Origin: Eretmocerus hayati
Lineage: Eukaryota > Arthropoda > Insecta > Hymenoptera > Aphelinidae
DNA length: 64,000 nt
Reading direction: 5' to 3'
NCBI GenBank assembly: GCA_029851415.1
Contig: CM056742.1
Location: 91,502,748 to 91,566,747 of the forward strand
Positions 44,190-55,919 of the stretch are shown here, in pieces. The notes under the pieces are model-generated. The model was not told where the DNA came from. It made no database searches and was given only the letters and a program-made list of their open reading frames with translations. The translations under genes were made by a program, and so were the position numbers. Each line of letters begins with the position of its first letter. Positions within the stretch are counted from its first letter, which is position 1.

Positions 44190-45058
44190 GATATACTATT
44201 TTGATCGGATCACTTCCGGCAAAGCCGTAGATGATTGATTGAAGGAGAAACTTTTTAGATTTGCTTCGTTGACTACGGACACTCGAGAAGGACGCGAAGA
44301 ATGTTGTAAAGACATTAATCGAGAGAGTTTTTACGTGATCTTGAAGATGCCTTTTTTTAAATTTCCCTGCAACAAAGTATATCGGAAATGTCACTGATTT
44401 AATGAGACCCTACTTTTTCCATTATTTATGAAAACGGTACTTGAAACGAATTCTTATGCATGAAAATTTTATCTGCTGTTTTCTATATCGTTCATCGGTT
44501 GCCAAGTGATCACATTTCATCAGCAATTTCCAAAATCTAATCATGGCGTTTTAAATATTCCATGGATTCACGGTATATCACTACTGATCCATTCAACTTT
44601 CCACAGATCTCGGATGATTTGGAGTTCGTTCATCATGAATTTGATAAACTTCACGAATTACTACATGTGCATATTGGATCGGATTCGAAGTAAGCTGCCC
44701 ACAGCAACAGTATTTGAAAAGGTAAGCTCTCTTTTTGATGACTAGAATCCTCGCTAGAATCGATGATGATCATTCTCCCTATGTTTTTCAATAATTTCAT
44801 ATCTCATTCCATATTCCAGTTTCGAGATATATAGTCAATGGGGTTCGTGTTCTTTTACTGCGAAATAGATCTTTAATTTGCCCTTAGATAATTGTTGGTA
44901 AAGCTGGGCAGGAACAGAATGATCAAATGACTGGTTCAAAAGATCCCAGGAACAATAAAGTAAATATCCTCATCCCAGCGTCAGTAAGTAAGAGATAGTC
45001 TTTGTTTCCACAGTCAAAATCTATTCCATTTACCTTGAATATGTGATCAATTTCTACA

Positions 45059-45223
45059 GATGAAGAGGGTCTGGATGTAGGCAAAGATGATCAGATAGTT
45101 TCGATATTTGAACCAGAGCTCTTACCAGACTTGTTCAGAAAACGGGTAGTACAGGTAGAAAACGAAGTGGCAGATTTGTTATTTTACGGACTGAAGGGAA
45201 AGAAATGCGAGAAAGTTGATTGA
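45059..45223 (+). CDS. Possible exon of an unidentified gene
   Basis: An acceptor-like TTTCTACAG precedes about 55 codons ending at TGA 45221-45223, with an ordinary amino-acid mix (DDQIVSIFEPELLPDLF, then VENEVADLLFYGLKGKK). The stretch looks more protein-like than its surroundings. No family is recognised. No confident upstream exon was found; a block at 44607-44689 with a GTAAGC donor is the best candidate, but the frames do not join. Confidence 0.2.
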   Translation, partial: DEEGLDVGKDDQIVSIFEPELLPDLFRKRVVQVENEVADLLFYGLKGKKCEKVD

Positions 45224-47646
45224 TATCTCAACTTTCCACTACTCAAGGCTCTGATGTATGTGCATAACGCGCGCTTTCTCTCAAATTCTTTCATTTTACA
45301 GATTCTTCAGCAAGATATGTCTAAGAGGAATTTTCTGAACAAGAAAGTATTACAATCTAGTAAGATTGCATCTTCTTCGTATTAGTTTAGTGCAATAATG
45401 GTGCTATCTGGTATACAACCATAGTGCCTCACAATGTTCATCAAAATCCCCTCAAAAACTCGTAAGGCTCAAAATACGAGAGAAGACAAAGCAGCAGTAG
45501 AAGAAATATCCAGAAACAAGAAAGACCTTGCCACTGCAGATAATTGATGGGAGATTGTTCAACCATCGACTTCGAGAAGTTTTACCCATTCAAAACCTGT
45601 AGGAAATACTCAGGTACGCTCTAATGAAATGAATGAAAGTAGAAGGAGACACAAATGCCATCTGCTGACTGGATTTTTTTCAACTTCAACTTATCAATCC
45701 AATCATCTCCTTGAAAACATTTATATTTGACTTATTGGGTATTCCATGACCCAGAAAATGTGTATTCTCATGAATAATTACATTTCTAACTCATCCTTGA
45801 TTACATATCAATTCAATTTTCAGTCACTTGGAACGATTATAGATTCAAGAGTTCAAGACTAGATAATTACGCGCAACTCCTAAAGAAAAGACTGATTGCC
45901 AGACTCAATTCTCTTAATCTCTTCTGCAACCCACAATGGTGAGATTCTTGACTACTGCCCAACAACAAAGAAGACCGGAAACATTTTACAAGCAGAAAAG
46001 TGATTGGGGTATTTGCGAAGAATTTAAGATGGCACCTAATCGAGATGATCTGTAGGCGTTAATTTGACTGCATGGCTAAAGTTAAAATGTTCACATGTGA
46101 CAGATATGATCCTGAGTTATTCATGTTGTGAGCTTAGAGGATGTCAGAACAGAATACTAGAGAATCTGAAATTATCTGAATATATGAGACATGGATTCCG
46201 GATATATGAGACATTGATTCACTAGATGACGTATTCTGTAATTTTTTGTACTATCTTCTCAAATGTCTGAGGGATGTGAAGGAGTACAACAGCTGATTAG
46301 AAACTAATTATAAGTTTGTGAGATCTTAGATCTCGCTCTAAAAAAGCCGAATTGGAAAAGTATCCACTATTGTTAAACCCAAGACTATTTTTTGTGAATA
46401 TTTATGATGTCAGTTGTGGAATGTGTATTTTGAGATTCATCAGAAACGAAGCTGGATACTCCTTCCTCTTGATGAAAGTTCAAATATATGAACGGTTGAA
46501 TGTAGGAATGGATATATGTAGAAATCTGTTGTAAAATTCGAGAAACATTCTCTTTTTTTGTTCGTGTTGTAATAAATGTAAATATTACACTTATACGTTT
46601 CATCTGTTTCCAATGTAGCATCAAGTGATATCGCATTTGTGGAAGTCAATATCCAGAAATTGAAGGAACACTATTTTTGATATGTGTATATTGGACCTTT
46701 TATTGGGAATGATGAGAGTAATGTTCCTGTTCAATCTGTGATTTCATGTTAGCATGTATATGTTTAAGCTGAGCTGTGTGCCTTATTCATTACCGACTAT
46801 TTTTTCCCTATTAGAGTTGGACATATCAATGATTTTTACATAATTGACATATGTACTCTGACCCAAGCACACAGTTTGCGGAGGTGTTTTGACCATAACT
46901 GAATGACAATTTGAACAGGCAATTGAAAAAACAATCTTTCAATTATATGTTTCTATCAATTGCAATATAAAGTTGTACGGAGTAGTACACATGGAAATTG
47001 GTTCGTGGAGTATAGTCTTGAAATAATATCCAAGATTTTCAACTCTTACTTTGGCTTAGTAAAATTTTTGCCATCGGTAGCATCTTGGGCGTCACCCAAA
47101 GTTGAACTGCGCTCCCCAAAACCATAGCTCTCTCTTTCCAGCCTTTCATTCAGTATTCCCACTTTTTCTTGCTCTGAAAAAAGCGCAAGTGAGGATAATG
47201 CCAAAATCACTGATACAGTAAAGAATGGCGTGAGAGGATATACCTAAATCCAGCATAATCTGCTACCCATTTGGAAACTGAATCCATTTGAAATCTGATA
47301 TCCATTTGAAAACTGACTGAGTGATTTCAGTGGTTTAAGGAGATTAGAGCTGCTTTCAAAAGACTGATGATCAGGTTCTGTACAGCTATGGACTCGGGGG
47401 ATCGATACACTTTTCACTTGGTGGCTGTTGATGAGGTAAATCTGCACAAAAATAGAAAATACCTCTCAGTGTCCTCATCTGAAATTGAGGGGGTGGGTGG
47501 AAAAAGGGCCTAATTACAAAACGGCCATTTCGAGAAAAACGATAAAAACTAACTATGTCATGCCCGTGGCATGATTCGATGCGCATACCTGGCTTATTTC
47601 AAAGGTTTTGGCATCCCCAAAACAACCGCACAGGAATTGGAAGATA

Positions 47647-48499
47647 CAGGCATCCCTCGTTCAACGCGGTTTTGGTCAACGCGGTTTTGGTTATACGCGG
47701 TTTTTGAATTGCCACCTTTTTTTTGTTCAACGCGATTTGGGACTTGTACAACGCGGTTTTGAAAATGAAATTTTTGAAGAAAGCTTCGAATGACGTCAGC
47801 AAAAAGACGCTATCGACCGCAAGAATAACAAACAATTTACATCGAATCTGTTGAGTGCTAAAACTCGTGAATAATCACACATATAACAGTTCTGAGGAAT
47901 TCTACTTTTTGATGCTGTCTTGGGTGAACGAATCGAGAGTGTATTTATTATGACGAGTCATTGATTTTCTTAGACAACTACGTCTGATTGTTTGAACCCC
48001 TAACCAAAAAATTCAAATTTTTGTTTACATGAATCTCGGCTGTATTTTTAGCAAAGTAAATTCTATCTCTTTTCCATAATGTCTGAAAAAAGAAAACAAG
48101 TATCACCTTGCAAAAGTTCTCCCGCTGCTAAAAAGTCTCGAAAAGTGATGAACTTGGAAAAAAATCGAAAATTTTGGACCTACTGAAAACAGGTGTAAGA
48201 TTTGCAGAAGTTGCGCGGAAATTTTGTGTGAATGAATCGCAACAATAAGAACTATTCGTGGAAGTGAACAGAAAGTCCGGGGAAGTTTTATGGTTTATCA
48301 GTACTAACGATATTTTCATCATTGAAAAGACTCTCATTTGATCCCAAATTCACAAAAAAAAATCGGTCATAGTTGGTCGATCATGAGTCTTGGTACGCAT
48401 CCTCTACTTCTCCACAAGAGCAATGCTTTGTTCAACGCGGTTTTGCTCAACGCGGTAACCTGCCGGAACATAACCCCCGCGTTGAACGAGGGACGCCTG
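47647..48499. mobile_element. Tigger/pogo-like element, 853 bp, decayed
   Basis: Terminal inverted repeats CAGGCATCCCTCGTTCAACG (left) and CGTTGAACGAGGGACGCCTG (right) with TA on each side (47645-47646, 48500-48501). This is the end pattern and TA target of Tigger elements. CAACGCGGTTTTG words are repeated just inside both ends. The interior retains a damaged front of a Tigger transposase from the ATG at 48079: MSEKRK, a basic stretch, then after a frameshift a CENP-B-type helix-turn-helix with FAEVARKF and TIRTIR. The catalytic domain is absent, so it cannot move by itself. Confidence 0.85.
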
Positions 48500-48535
48500 T
48501 AGTTGTCGATTTTGAGAGGTATACAGCCATTCGAA

Positions 48536-48716
48536 AATAGTATATTAAGCAACAAGGGTGCCAACAGATATTTGCGCACGAGTCCCCGCAACGAGTGTGC
48601 AAATGGTCCGTTTGCACACGGTTTCATCGTTTGCGCCGTGCGCAAATGAGTTATTTGCGCACTGAGTGCGGGGACGAGAGCGCAAATGTCGGCACCCGAG
48701 TTGCTTACGATATTTT
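48536..48716. repeat. Foldback of GCGCAAA motifs with AATAGTATATTA end
   Basis: Imperfect hairpin of about 180 bp. Left end AATAGTATATTAAGCAACAA then GGGTGCC, right end GGCACCCGAGTTGCTTACGA. The interior alternates TTTGCGCAC and GTGCGCAAA words. The outer end is nearly the same as that of 61530-61623. Confidence 0.75.
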
Positions 48717-49039
48717 TTGTTATTGCTGTGAGCAAAAATGTAACTCGCCCAAAACCCTAGAAAAAAGTCGCGGATTTTTTTGCTCTGGGGTGAAGGAATT
48801 CTCTTAATTTCTGTTCTCTTTAGTTATATTGAGTATTACGAGAAATTGATCCGTAGATCCATTAAATCGTATACTTCATGTATTATTTTGAACGGGACAG
48901 AGCTTATCGTCATCACGTTGAAACACCCATATTTTGAATATAATTATGGTTTCACAATGTCTAGTATTATCCAAAGTAAATTGAATATCCACAATATGTC
49001 GGTTAATCACTCCTTTGACCGGAGATGATGTTAGGGCGT

Positions 49040-49110
49040 GGAGAAGGGCGCATGGGGGTGCAGGGGGCGAAGCCCCCGCCGGGGGGTTCAAGCCCCCCGA
49101 CTGAAAAAAA
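49040..49110. repeat. GC-rich palindromic patch
   Basis: GGGGGCGAAGCCCCC followed by GGGGGGTTCAAGCCCCCC: two adjacent self-complementary G/C blocks in AT-rich DNA. Similar hairpins occur near Helitron ends, but no terminal CTRR is evident here. Confidence 0.6.
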
Positions 49111-49378
49111 ATTTTGAAAAATATATAAGAAAAAAGTCTTTTGCCCACCCCCTTGACTGGAAAAAATTTTTTTAATTCATCAGGAAAAACAACTTTTGCA
49201 GAAGCAGTTTTTACTTTACTTGCTTGTACTACTTGCATTTAGGCATGATTTTCAACATATCCAGATTCTTGTTATTTTTCTACATATTTACAGCCATAAA
49301 TCTACAAATCTCACTCTAGTCAAATATATCTATTGAGTATAGGATGATCAACCATCAATCCAAATTTGGTAAGCAAAC

Positions 49379-49556
49379 TGTGCGTAAACGTCCCATTTGC
49401 ACACTGTTTCATCGTTTACGCAGTGCGCAAATGGATATTTGCGCACTACCGTGTGCAAATGAGTCATTTGCGCACTGTGCAAATGAGAATCCGTGCCCAA
49501 ATGGGCTTTTGCACACGCACACTTGCGTCTAAACGGCCATTTTTGCGCACAGAATA
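49379..49556. repeat. Cluster of GTGCGCAAA / TTTGCACAC motifs
   Basis: At least ten copies of TTTGCGCAC, TTTGCACAC and their complements in about 180 bp. Same vocabulary as 48536-48716 but without its clean outer ends. Confidence 0.7.
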
Positions 49557-49912
49557 ACAAAAAATGTAATTAGGCCCCTTTTCCCAATACTAGGTCAATT
49601 TTTGGGATAGTTGGTCCACTAAAAGTTGGATAACGTTGCGAAATCGAGTTCAATGGCCTCCAAGTTTCATCAGTATATCTATGGGTATGTCACACAAGAT
49701 ATCCAATTGCGATTCAACGTCTTAATGCATTTTCATCGATTCTGCACGTGAAAGATGGTTCCATTGAGTGTGTGAAACTGAGGTCACTCAATATTCATTT
49801 AGCAAGCATGAAGATATATTTTTTGGAGGCCAAAGAACATGATTTGATAGCCAGAATTGGTAGAAAAGAGATATGGGGGTCATAAGAATTTTTTCTAAAT
49901 TTTTTCGTAAAG

Positions 49913-50200
49913 AATTAGGCCCTTTTTACCAATACCCCACCACTTAGGCCCTTCATCCTGATATCAATAGTGGAGTTAGGTCCTTTTGAACGAGTTTTTC
50001 CGGTGACTTAGGCCCTTTTTACCAATATTGTTGCACTTAGGCCCTTTTTACCAATAATGTTGCACTTAGACCCTTTTCACCAATACTGTTGCACTGAGGC
50101 CCTTTTTACCAATACTGTTGCACTCAGGCCCTTTTTACCAGTACTTCTACGTTGAGGCTCTTTTTAACAATACCCTTGCACTTAGGCCCTTTTTTCGAAC
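49913..50200. repeat. Minisatellite, about 30-bp unit TTAGGCCCTTTTTACCAATA
   Basis: Seven to nine degenerate copies of a unit reading TTAGGCCCTTTTTACCAATA plus (C/T)TGTTGCAC. The same TTAGGCCCTTTT word occurs isolated near 47505 and 49568, and as palindromes at 55030-55223. Confidence 0.85.
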
Positions 50201-50491
50201 AAAATTTTCCAGTTGTTTGGGCTCTTTTAGAAAATCTTCGAGGACTTGGTGACTTTGTGGGTACCTCTCTCTACAGTGATAAGACCCTTTTACGTAGTCA
50301 CATTTGTGCTGAGATTCGATTCCTAAACAAAACTCTCTTCCGGAGTCTCATTGTTATAATCTTCTGAGGGGAATTCGGAGGTGTCTAGTTCCCCCAGTGA
50401 AACAACGATAAGATGAGAAATCCAATCTGTCGGAGTTATCATTTTCCAAAAAATAGCTATGTATGAAGAAATCGTGCCCGTGCAATACACT

Positions 50492-50650
50492 TACGCTGAC
50501 AAGGGGAGTCCGGAGGGTCCGGGTCACCAAATCTCACCAAAATTTTTCCACAGGCTCGTACCACCTAGAACATGGAGAATCCAGAGTAACTCCATCAAAT
50601 GAGCTTTCATTTCAGAGCTACAAGCAGAAACGCTAGCATTGCCAGTATCT
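50492..50650. repeat. Inverted flanking repeat, left copy
   Basis: Roughly 160 bp, including GGAGGGTCCGGGTCA, GTACCACCTAGAA and AGCTACAAGCA. A diverged inverted copy is at about 53835-53990. The pair brackets the minisatellite and the Helitron helicase remnant. Confidence 0.7.
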
Positions 50651-50689
50651 CCCCCTAATATATAGTAGTAAGAATGAGATTCCACTGAA

Positions 50690-50965
50690 TTCCCCTGAAT
50701 TCCTCTGAGTACCCTTGAACTCCCCTGAATCCCCTTGACTGCTTTGAATGCCCAGGAGGGCCCCTGAGGGCCTCTGAGGTCCTTCGAGGTCCCTTGAGGG
50801 CCCCCGAGGGCCCCTGAGGGCCCCGAGTGCCTCTGACCAAATAACCTAAATTACGTTCCATATTTACCTTAGGGGCTGAGAGATTCCCCTGAGATCCCCT
50901 GAGGGCCTGTGAGGGCCCCTGAGGGCCTCCGAGGGCCTCCGAGGGCCCCTGAGGGCCCGTCAATT
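50690..50965. repeat. GAGGGCCCCT-type minisatellite
   Basis: Irregular array of 9-10-bp units: CCCCTGAAT on the left grading into CCCCTGAGGG and CTCCGAGGG on the right. It produces a collagen-like Gly/Pro frame on the minus strand that is not a gene. Confidence 0.85.
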
Positions 50966-52473
50966 TTTCAGAGCCCCTGCAGGTCCCTTAGTCTTCTCAA
51001 TTTCCCTCTGCAGCCTTCTAGGAATGATCTCGTTCTCATCATCATTATTTTCCGTCTCATTATTCAATTATTACAACATTTGAAGTGAGCTTGGGTTACA
51101 AAGAAGATGTATATTTCTTCCAAAAAAATGTGAATTAGAAAAATTTTACAGTATATCCGAGAATCAAGAATCAATAACCAAAATCTTTGTGTGACGGAAC
51201 ACTCTTCCACAACATGAACTTCATTTTCCAGAATCGAGTTCTTAATTCCCATCTTTTCACCAACTAACAATTTCAATTCATCCACAGTCTCCACTGTCAC
51301 ATGTCCGTTGAACCTGTAAAGACCACTCAATGAAATCAATTTCGAAACGATTTTTTCCACTCTTATCTGATTGATCAGGAAATTAACTCTTCTCTTGTAA
51401 GTCACCGCAAACTTCTAACTCCACTCCATGATCGTACGATTCAATTTGACCGTTTCCATCTTTCACAACAATAACATCAAGTTTGTGACGTATATTTGTG
51501 TACACCCAGTATTCCACTTTTATTCTTTCCATTCCTTCGAACGCATTGATCCTTCAGATAAACCTCTATCTCTGGAGAATCGACAAGATTTGTGTGAAAA
51601 TCGTGTCATATCGTCGAAACATCACCAATTCAACTCACTTATTGTTCCTTTTTTCGAAGGTATATCTTTAAATTTCATTTTGTTGTATATTCTAACGCCA
51701 TATTCGCGATTCTCTTGTTCAATTCGATGATATTATCGTTATGAGATGACAGAACAACTCTATTCATAGAAATATCTCCAGTCATGTCTTTGAATATGGT
51801 TCTCCATACATCATCACTTATACACGTATACTCAATTTGATATGATGATTAATTTGCTAATATTATTCTCAATTCCGTTCAAAGTTAACCATTCTGTACG
51901 TACCTCACTAATTCACTCCCATCGCCCTTTTTCTGGATCTCAGATTCGCGAAATACTTTGTCAACATACGCAACTATAGTTCTGTAATATCAATGTCATT
52001 GACATCTCTAATCATAGATATACATATAAATTAACTGAATCACTCACGTTGTTTTATCTCCAATTTGGACTCTATCCTTCGAATAATTGAGTCCAGGAAT
52101 TTTTCACATTCGCTGTGAACTCTCAAAATAAATACTCTCTGTTTCATGCAATGCTATTATTTCATCCAAACACTCAATTCCTGTAGATCGATCTGATTAT
52201 TTTGAGCACTTGCCGTATTCTTCTCCAACCTTTTCTCTCGAACTGTTCGTTCAAACACCACAAGATTACCTGCTCCCTCAGTTCATATTCTTGTATCGTT
52301 TTCCCCAACTCCAGATTTCACTCCATCTTAACAGAATTTGAGAACAATATACTTGAATTTCCAATCATATATGACGAAAATATCAAACATCAGATACCCC
52401 GTCCCAAACAACCTTTTCCGATCTCATCTGAACCATCGAATCTATTTTCAATAAACGAATTCTTCTGATCTCT
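50966..52473. other. Unassigned, possibly the rest of the Helitron remnant
   Basis: AT-rich. Lies 3' of the helicase on its strand. Frames such as 51064-51405 (minus) have no recognised domain. Confidence 0.35.
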
Positions 52474-53690
52474 TTACCGAGGAAGAGCAACGTAAAGCTG
52501 TCCATTGGAGAGAATCGGCCGTTTTATATAAATATCAACCTTATCTAAACTTTCACGTGGAGACTAATTAATTGTCATTGCCAATACCGAGACCACAGGG
52601 AGCTGTTTCCTGTGAACTACAAACGGCAGGGAAGACTCACCCTCGGTTAGTGTTAGCTTGGGCACGAAAACTATTGTCCCCATATTCTCCCCACTTCTCA
52701 CTTCCGCTTCAATATCATGCGTGTACAATTACCTAATCTTTAATCGAACCCCATTACATAAGCCCTTCGCCACTCGCAGATTCCGAGTCATCAGATTCCA
52801 AATCAACATCACAATAGCATTTACATTCAAATCAAGTCCATGTGGAGTTAAACCGTCTCTAATTCTAATCAGAAACTCGGTTGGATATTTCAGATGAGTG
52901 TGCTCCTCGGTTCGATCTACACCTTTGTGAGTCGCATGATCAACGCTTAGTAAGATGAAGTCGGACCATCGAACATTTCCAAGAATTTCTTATTCAATTT
53001 TATGATATTTTCTTCATGAGATGACAGAACAACTCTATTCGTAGCAATATCTTCATTGATGTCTTTGGATATGGGTTCTACGTACATCATTACTTTTCCG
53101 CTCAGGGCTCACTTTCACTTCATCAATTCTACCCTCACCTCTACCAGAAGGATGTTGGAAAAATCAGGTCCTTAGATCTCAAATTTTTAGTCAGCTTCAT
53201 TACATCAAACAATTGCCATAAGGCTGACGATGTGATAGTTTCCTGGACAATAGCATGTCTATTCCCATTGGTCAAAACTGGCAGGATTTGTCTGAAATCC
53301 CCGCCTGAAATCACCAATATTCGACCAAAGGGTGAGTCATTGTAAAAAGCGTCACGGAGTGTTCTATCCACCTCCTTCAACGCTTCTTTGGAAATCATTG
53401 ATGCTTCACCCGAGATGATAACACCTGCTTCCCTCAATTTCTTCTCATCGGCATCAGATTTCAGAAAAATACTCTCAATACTTTCTAGATCCAGGGGTAT
53501 TCTGAAGTATCTATAACTTGTCATACCTTGTGGTGAAAAAAATCGACTCAATACTCGTCCACGCCATTGACAGAATCTTCTTCTTTTGGGATGAAAAATA
53601 TTAAATGAGAGACCTTTACAAGGAAGTTTTTCCACAATCTCCAGGACCATCAATGAAACTGACTAGACTTTCATTACTTCTTAAGTTGCT
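52474..53690 (-). pseudogene. Helitron Pif1-family helicase remnant
   Basis: Minus strand, in order. An altered Walker A, GPGDCGKTSL (about 53655-53625), is followed at once by a stop. Next comes SRFF and IPLDLE, then a Walker B in which the usual DEAS reads GEAS. Motif GGDFRQILPV and SALW...L.KNLRS (53300-53150) follow. After further breaks there is KGLCNGVRL (about 52760), then PFVVHRKQLPVVSVLAMTIN (about 52650-52560) and GQLYVALPR (about 52500). These are the ordered motifs of the Pif1 helicase of Helitrons. No Rep nuclease domain is seen. The altered DEAS, stops and frameshifts show it is dead. Family knowledge: the helicase unwinds DNA during rolling-circle transposition. Confidence 0.82.
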
Positions 53691-53739
53691 ATGGATGGAT
53701 TATTGATTCTTCACTCCTTTAAATCAATAATCAGGAGTA

Positions 53740-53790
53740 GCGGGGGTTGGCGAGCGGAGCGAGCAGGGGGGCTTGCCCCCCCCCCCTAGT
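53740..53790 (+). repeat. Possible Helitron 3' terminus
   Basis: A GC-rich stretch GGCGAGCGGAGCGAGC, then GGGGGGCTTGCCCCCC (self-complementary), then CCCCTAG at 53783-53789 followed by T. A hairpin a few bases before CTAG/T resembles a Helitron 3' end, but it points the opposite way to the helicase, so it would belong to another copy. Confidence 0.4.
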
Positions 53791-53834
53791 ACCCATATAT
53801 ATATATATATCACTTTGACATGGGCCTATATGGG

Positions 53835-53990
53835 CAATTCTTACGTTTTTGCTTGTAGCTCTGGACAGAAGGCCCATTTGAGGAGGTCACTCTGGATTCT
53901 CCATTTTCTAGGTGGTACGAGACTGTGAAAAAAATTTAGTGAGGTATGATGACCCGGACCCTCCGAACTCCCGTTGCGAGTCCGATTTTC
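53835..53990. repeat. Inverted flanking repeat, right copy
   Basis: Complement of 50492-50650 at perhaps 75-80% identity, including TGCTTGTAGCT, TTCTAGGTGGTAC and TGACCCGGACCCTCCGAAC. Confidence 0.7.
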
Positions 53991-55029
53991 GGGCGCCACA
54001 GTGAATGGGGCCCAATCAATTTTCTACTTGATCTCGTTTCTTGAACCTACTTTAGCCTATCTTACTCCATTTGAGCCTACCAGATAATCCTGAAGGTTGG
54101 GGACGGAACTGACCACGGATTCGGTTTCTACATAAAAAAATACACGAAAAACACATGTTCACGTCTTGGGAACGATCCGACTCAAAATTCGCATTCTTGG
54201 CGTTCATTGGAGGAGCCGCGGGTTCACGGACTCGATACCTTGGAGTTTTTCATTTTTTGGACCAGCTAGATCTCGTGATCTAACGCGTCAAACCGACTTC
54301 CTCGAGTGACCATTCTGAAGTGAGTTACACCAGGCGGCTATCAATTGAAATCACTTTTAGAGACATCAGAGGACGCGCATGCACAAGAGATGCAAATACT
54401 GGATTGAAATTTGTTTCAAAGATAATTTTTGCATTTTTGACCACTTTCCACCGCCAAGACTGATAGTTTTCGAAACCGTTTTCGCTGTAACATGACCCGG
54501 CAAACACGATGAAGTGGTTAACTAACGTCTTGATTACACGTAACATGGTTAGAAATCAATTCTTATGATTTATCAATTTCCTTAGAGGCCTCAATCACAT
54601 GTTGTCGATATAAGAATACTGCTCTCCCATTAGTCCAAGTTCCGAAGATATGTTGAAAAAAAATCAGGTTGTTTCATTGAAATCCATCGGAACACGATTT
54701 TACTAATGGAACGCCGATTTTCAACTTTTTTGGAGGATTACTCAAAACACCGTATGACACAGAGATGACCTTGGGACGTTAGAAAGCTCTTTCCCCACTC
54801 AAAGCTTATGAAATAGTGAGGTCATGCTTTTCTCTTCAAAATGATCGGCGAACTATTCGTGTCCAATGGTGCAGCATCGTAGTAAGGCGATTCGTTCTTA
54901 CCCATCAAAACTGTACAACTAGCTGTCCAAGGAGTCTAGCCGGGTCTAACTGCCTTCAGATAATAGACAGAGGATCTAACTCTCATCATACAATCGATGA
55001 AAGGACGTAACTCCCATCATATAATCGAC
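53991..55029. other. No recognisable gene
   Basis: Mixed AT-rich sequence without supported features. Confidence 0.4.
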
Positions 55030-55223
55030 AAAAGGGCCTAAGTGCACTTAGGCCCTTTTATCGAATATGTAAAAGGGCCTAAGTGCACTTAGGCCCTTTT
55101 TCTGATCTATGGGGTTTTCGAAGTTTATGAAAAAACAACTTTCATGGGGTGATAGATCATGGTTCAAGGATTCAAAAAAGCGGTAGGCCGGAAAAAGGGC
55201 CTAAGTGCACTTAGGCCCTTTTT
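55030..55223. repeat. Three perfect 30-bp palindromes around CTAAGTGCACTTAG
   Basis: Perfect self-complementary blocks at 55030-55059, 55071-55100 and 55192-55223, each AAAAGGGC, then CTAAGTGCACTTAG, then GCCCTTTT. The half-site is the same TTAGGCCCTTTT word as in the minisatellite at 49.9-50.2 kb. Confidence 0.92.
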
Positions 55224-55919
55224 CCACCCAACCCCTCAATCGCACTCGCTCTTCCTCCACTCCTCATATCAGCAAGTCACTTTAGAGAGCTGGATGCAGG
55301 CAATGAATCTGCATGAGGAATCCGTCAACATATACATCTTCAAATTCACATCATCTTCCCATACACACTGGTGTATGCCTTGCTAAGTTGAGGGTCTTTG
55401 AGCTGAGACAGCTCTTGATGAGGTAAATCTGCATGATACTTGTGGATATTCAGGTACACCAGTCGATTATCTTTCTTGATCAAAGGGAAGAAAGCAAGAT
55501 ATCACGTCCCAACAGGTAAATCCTGAAATCCTTATGACGAGAGTTACTCAACACTTTGTGAGCAAGCTGCAACGAGAACAGTCACATATTTAGTACTCTA
55601 GCTTGTCTTAAATTCTCAAAAATTTGGTAAAGACTAATCATGATTATACTTATTATGGATGACGAATCACAGAATTTTCATCAGATGACATCAATAGTCC
55701 CTCAGAGTCTTTCAGATTCTCAAAATCATTCTCAAAATCCTGTTTGCTTTGAAAATGACATTTTTCCGTCACGTAGACATTGAAACGATGAGGCGAAGAC
55801 AGGCAATTAATTCGAAACAAATCACGAGGAATTCTCGACTTCGATTCCTCATTAGCGATGTTCGCACAAAAACCATCATCCTTCCTACATTGTAAAATAA
55901 TCGATAGCCTATCTCGCCG
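55224..55919. other. No supported gene
   Basis: The minus-strand frame 55653-55988 (about 110 residues) is free of recognised motifs. Nothing else stands out. Confidence 0.35.

Larger units (their letters stand above)
42640..47646. other. 5-kb stretch without a supported gene
   Basis: AT-rich. Contains a perfect hairpin at 44149-44189 and a weak coding-like stretch at 45059-45223. Several GTAAG donor-like sites occur between 44690 and 45000, but I could not assemble exons with a consistent frame. Confidence 0.4.

Noticed and set aside
49040..49110. Helitron 3' end at the GC palindrome
   Set aside because: No CTRR terminus follows the hairpins within a short distance.
50655..50963. Collagen-like Gly/Pro ORF on the minus strand
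   Set aside because: Translation of the GAGGGCCCC minisatellite in which every frame stays open.
54325..55010. Short ORFs on both strands
   Set aside because: No motif, no splice context, lengths expected by chance.
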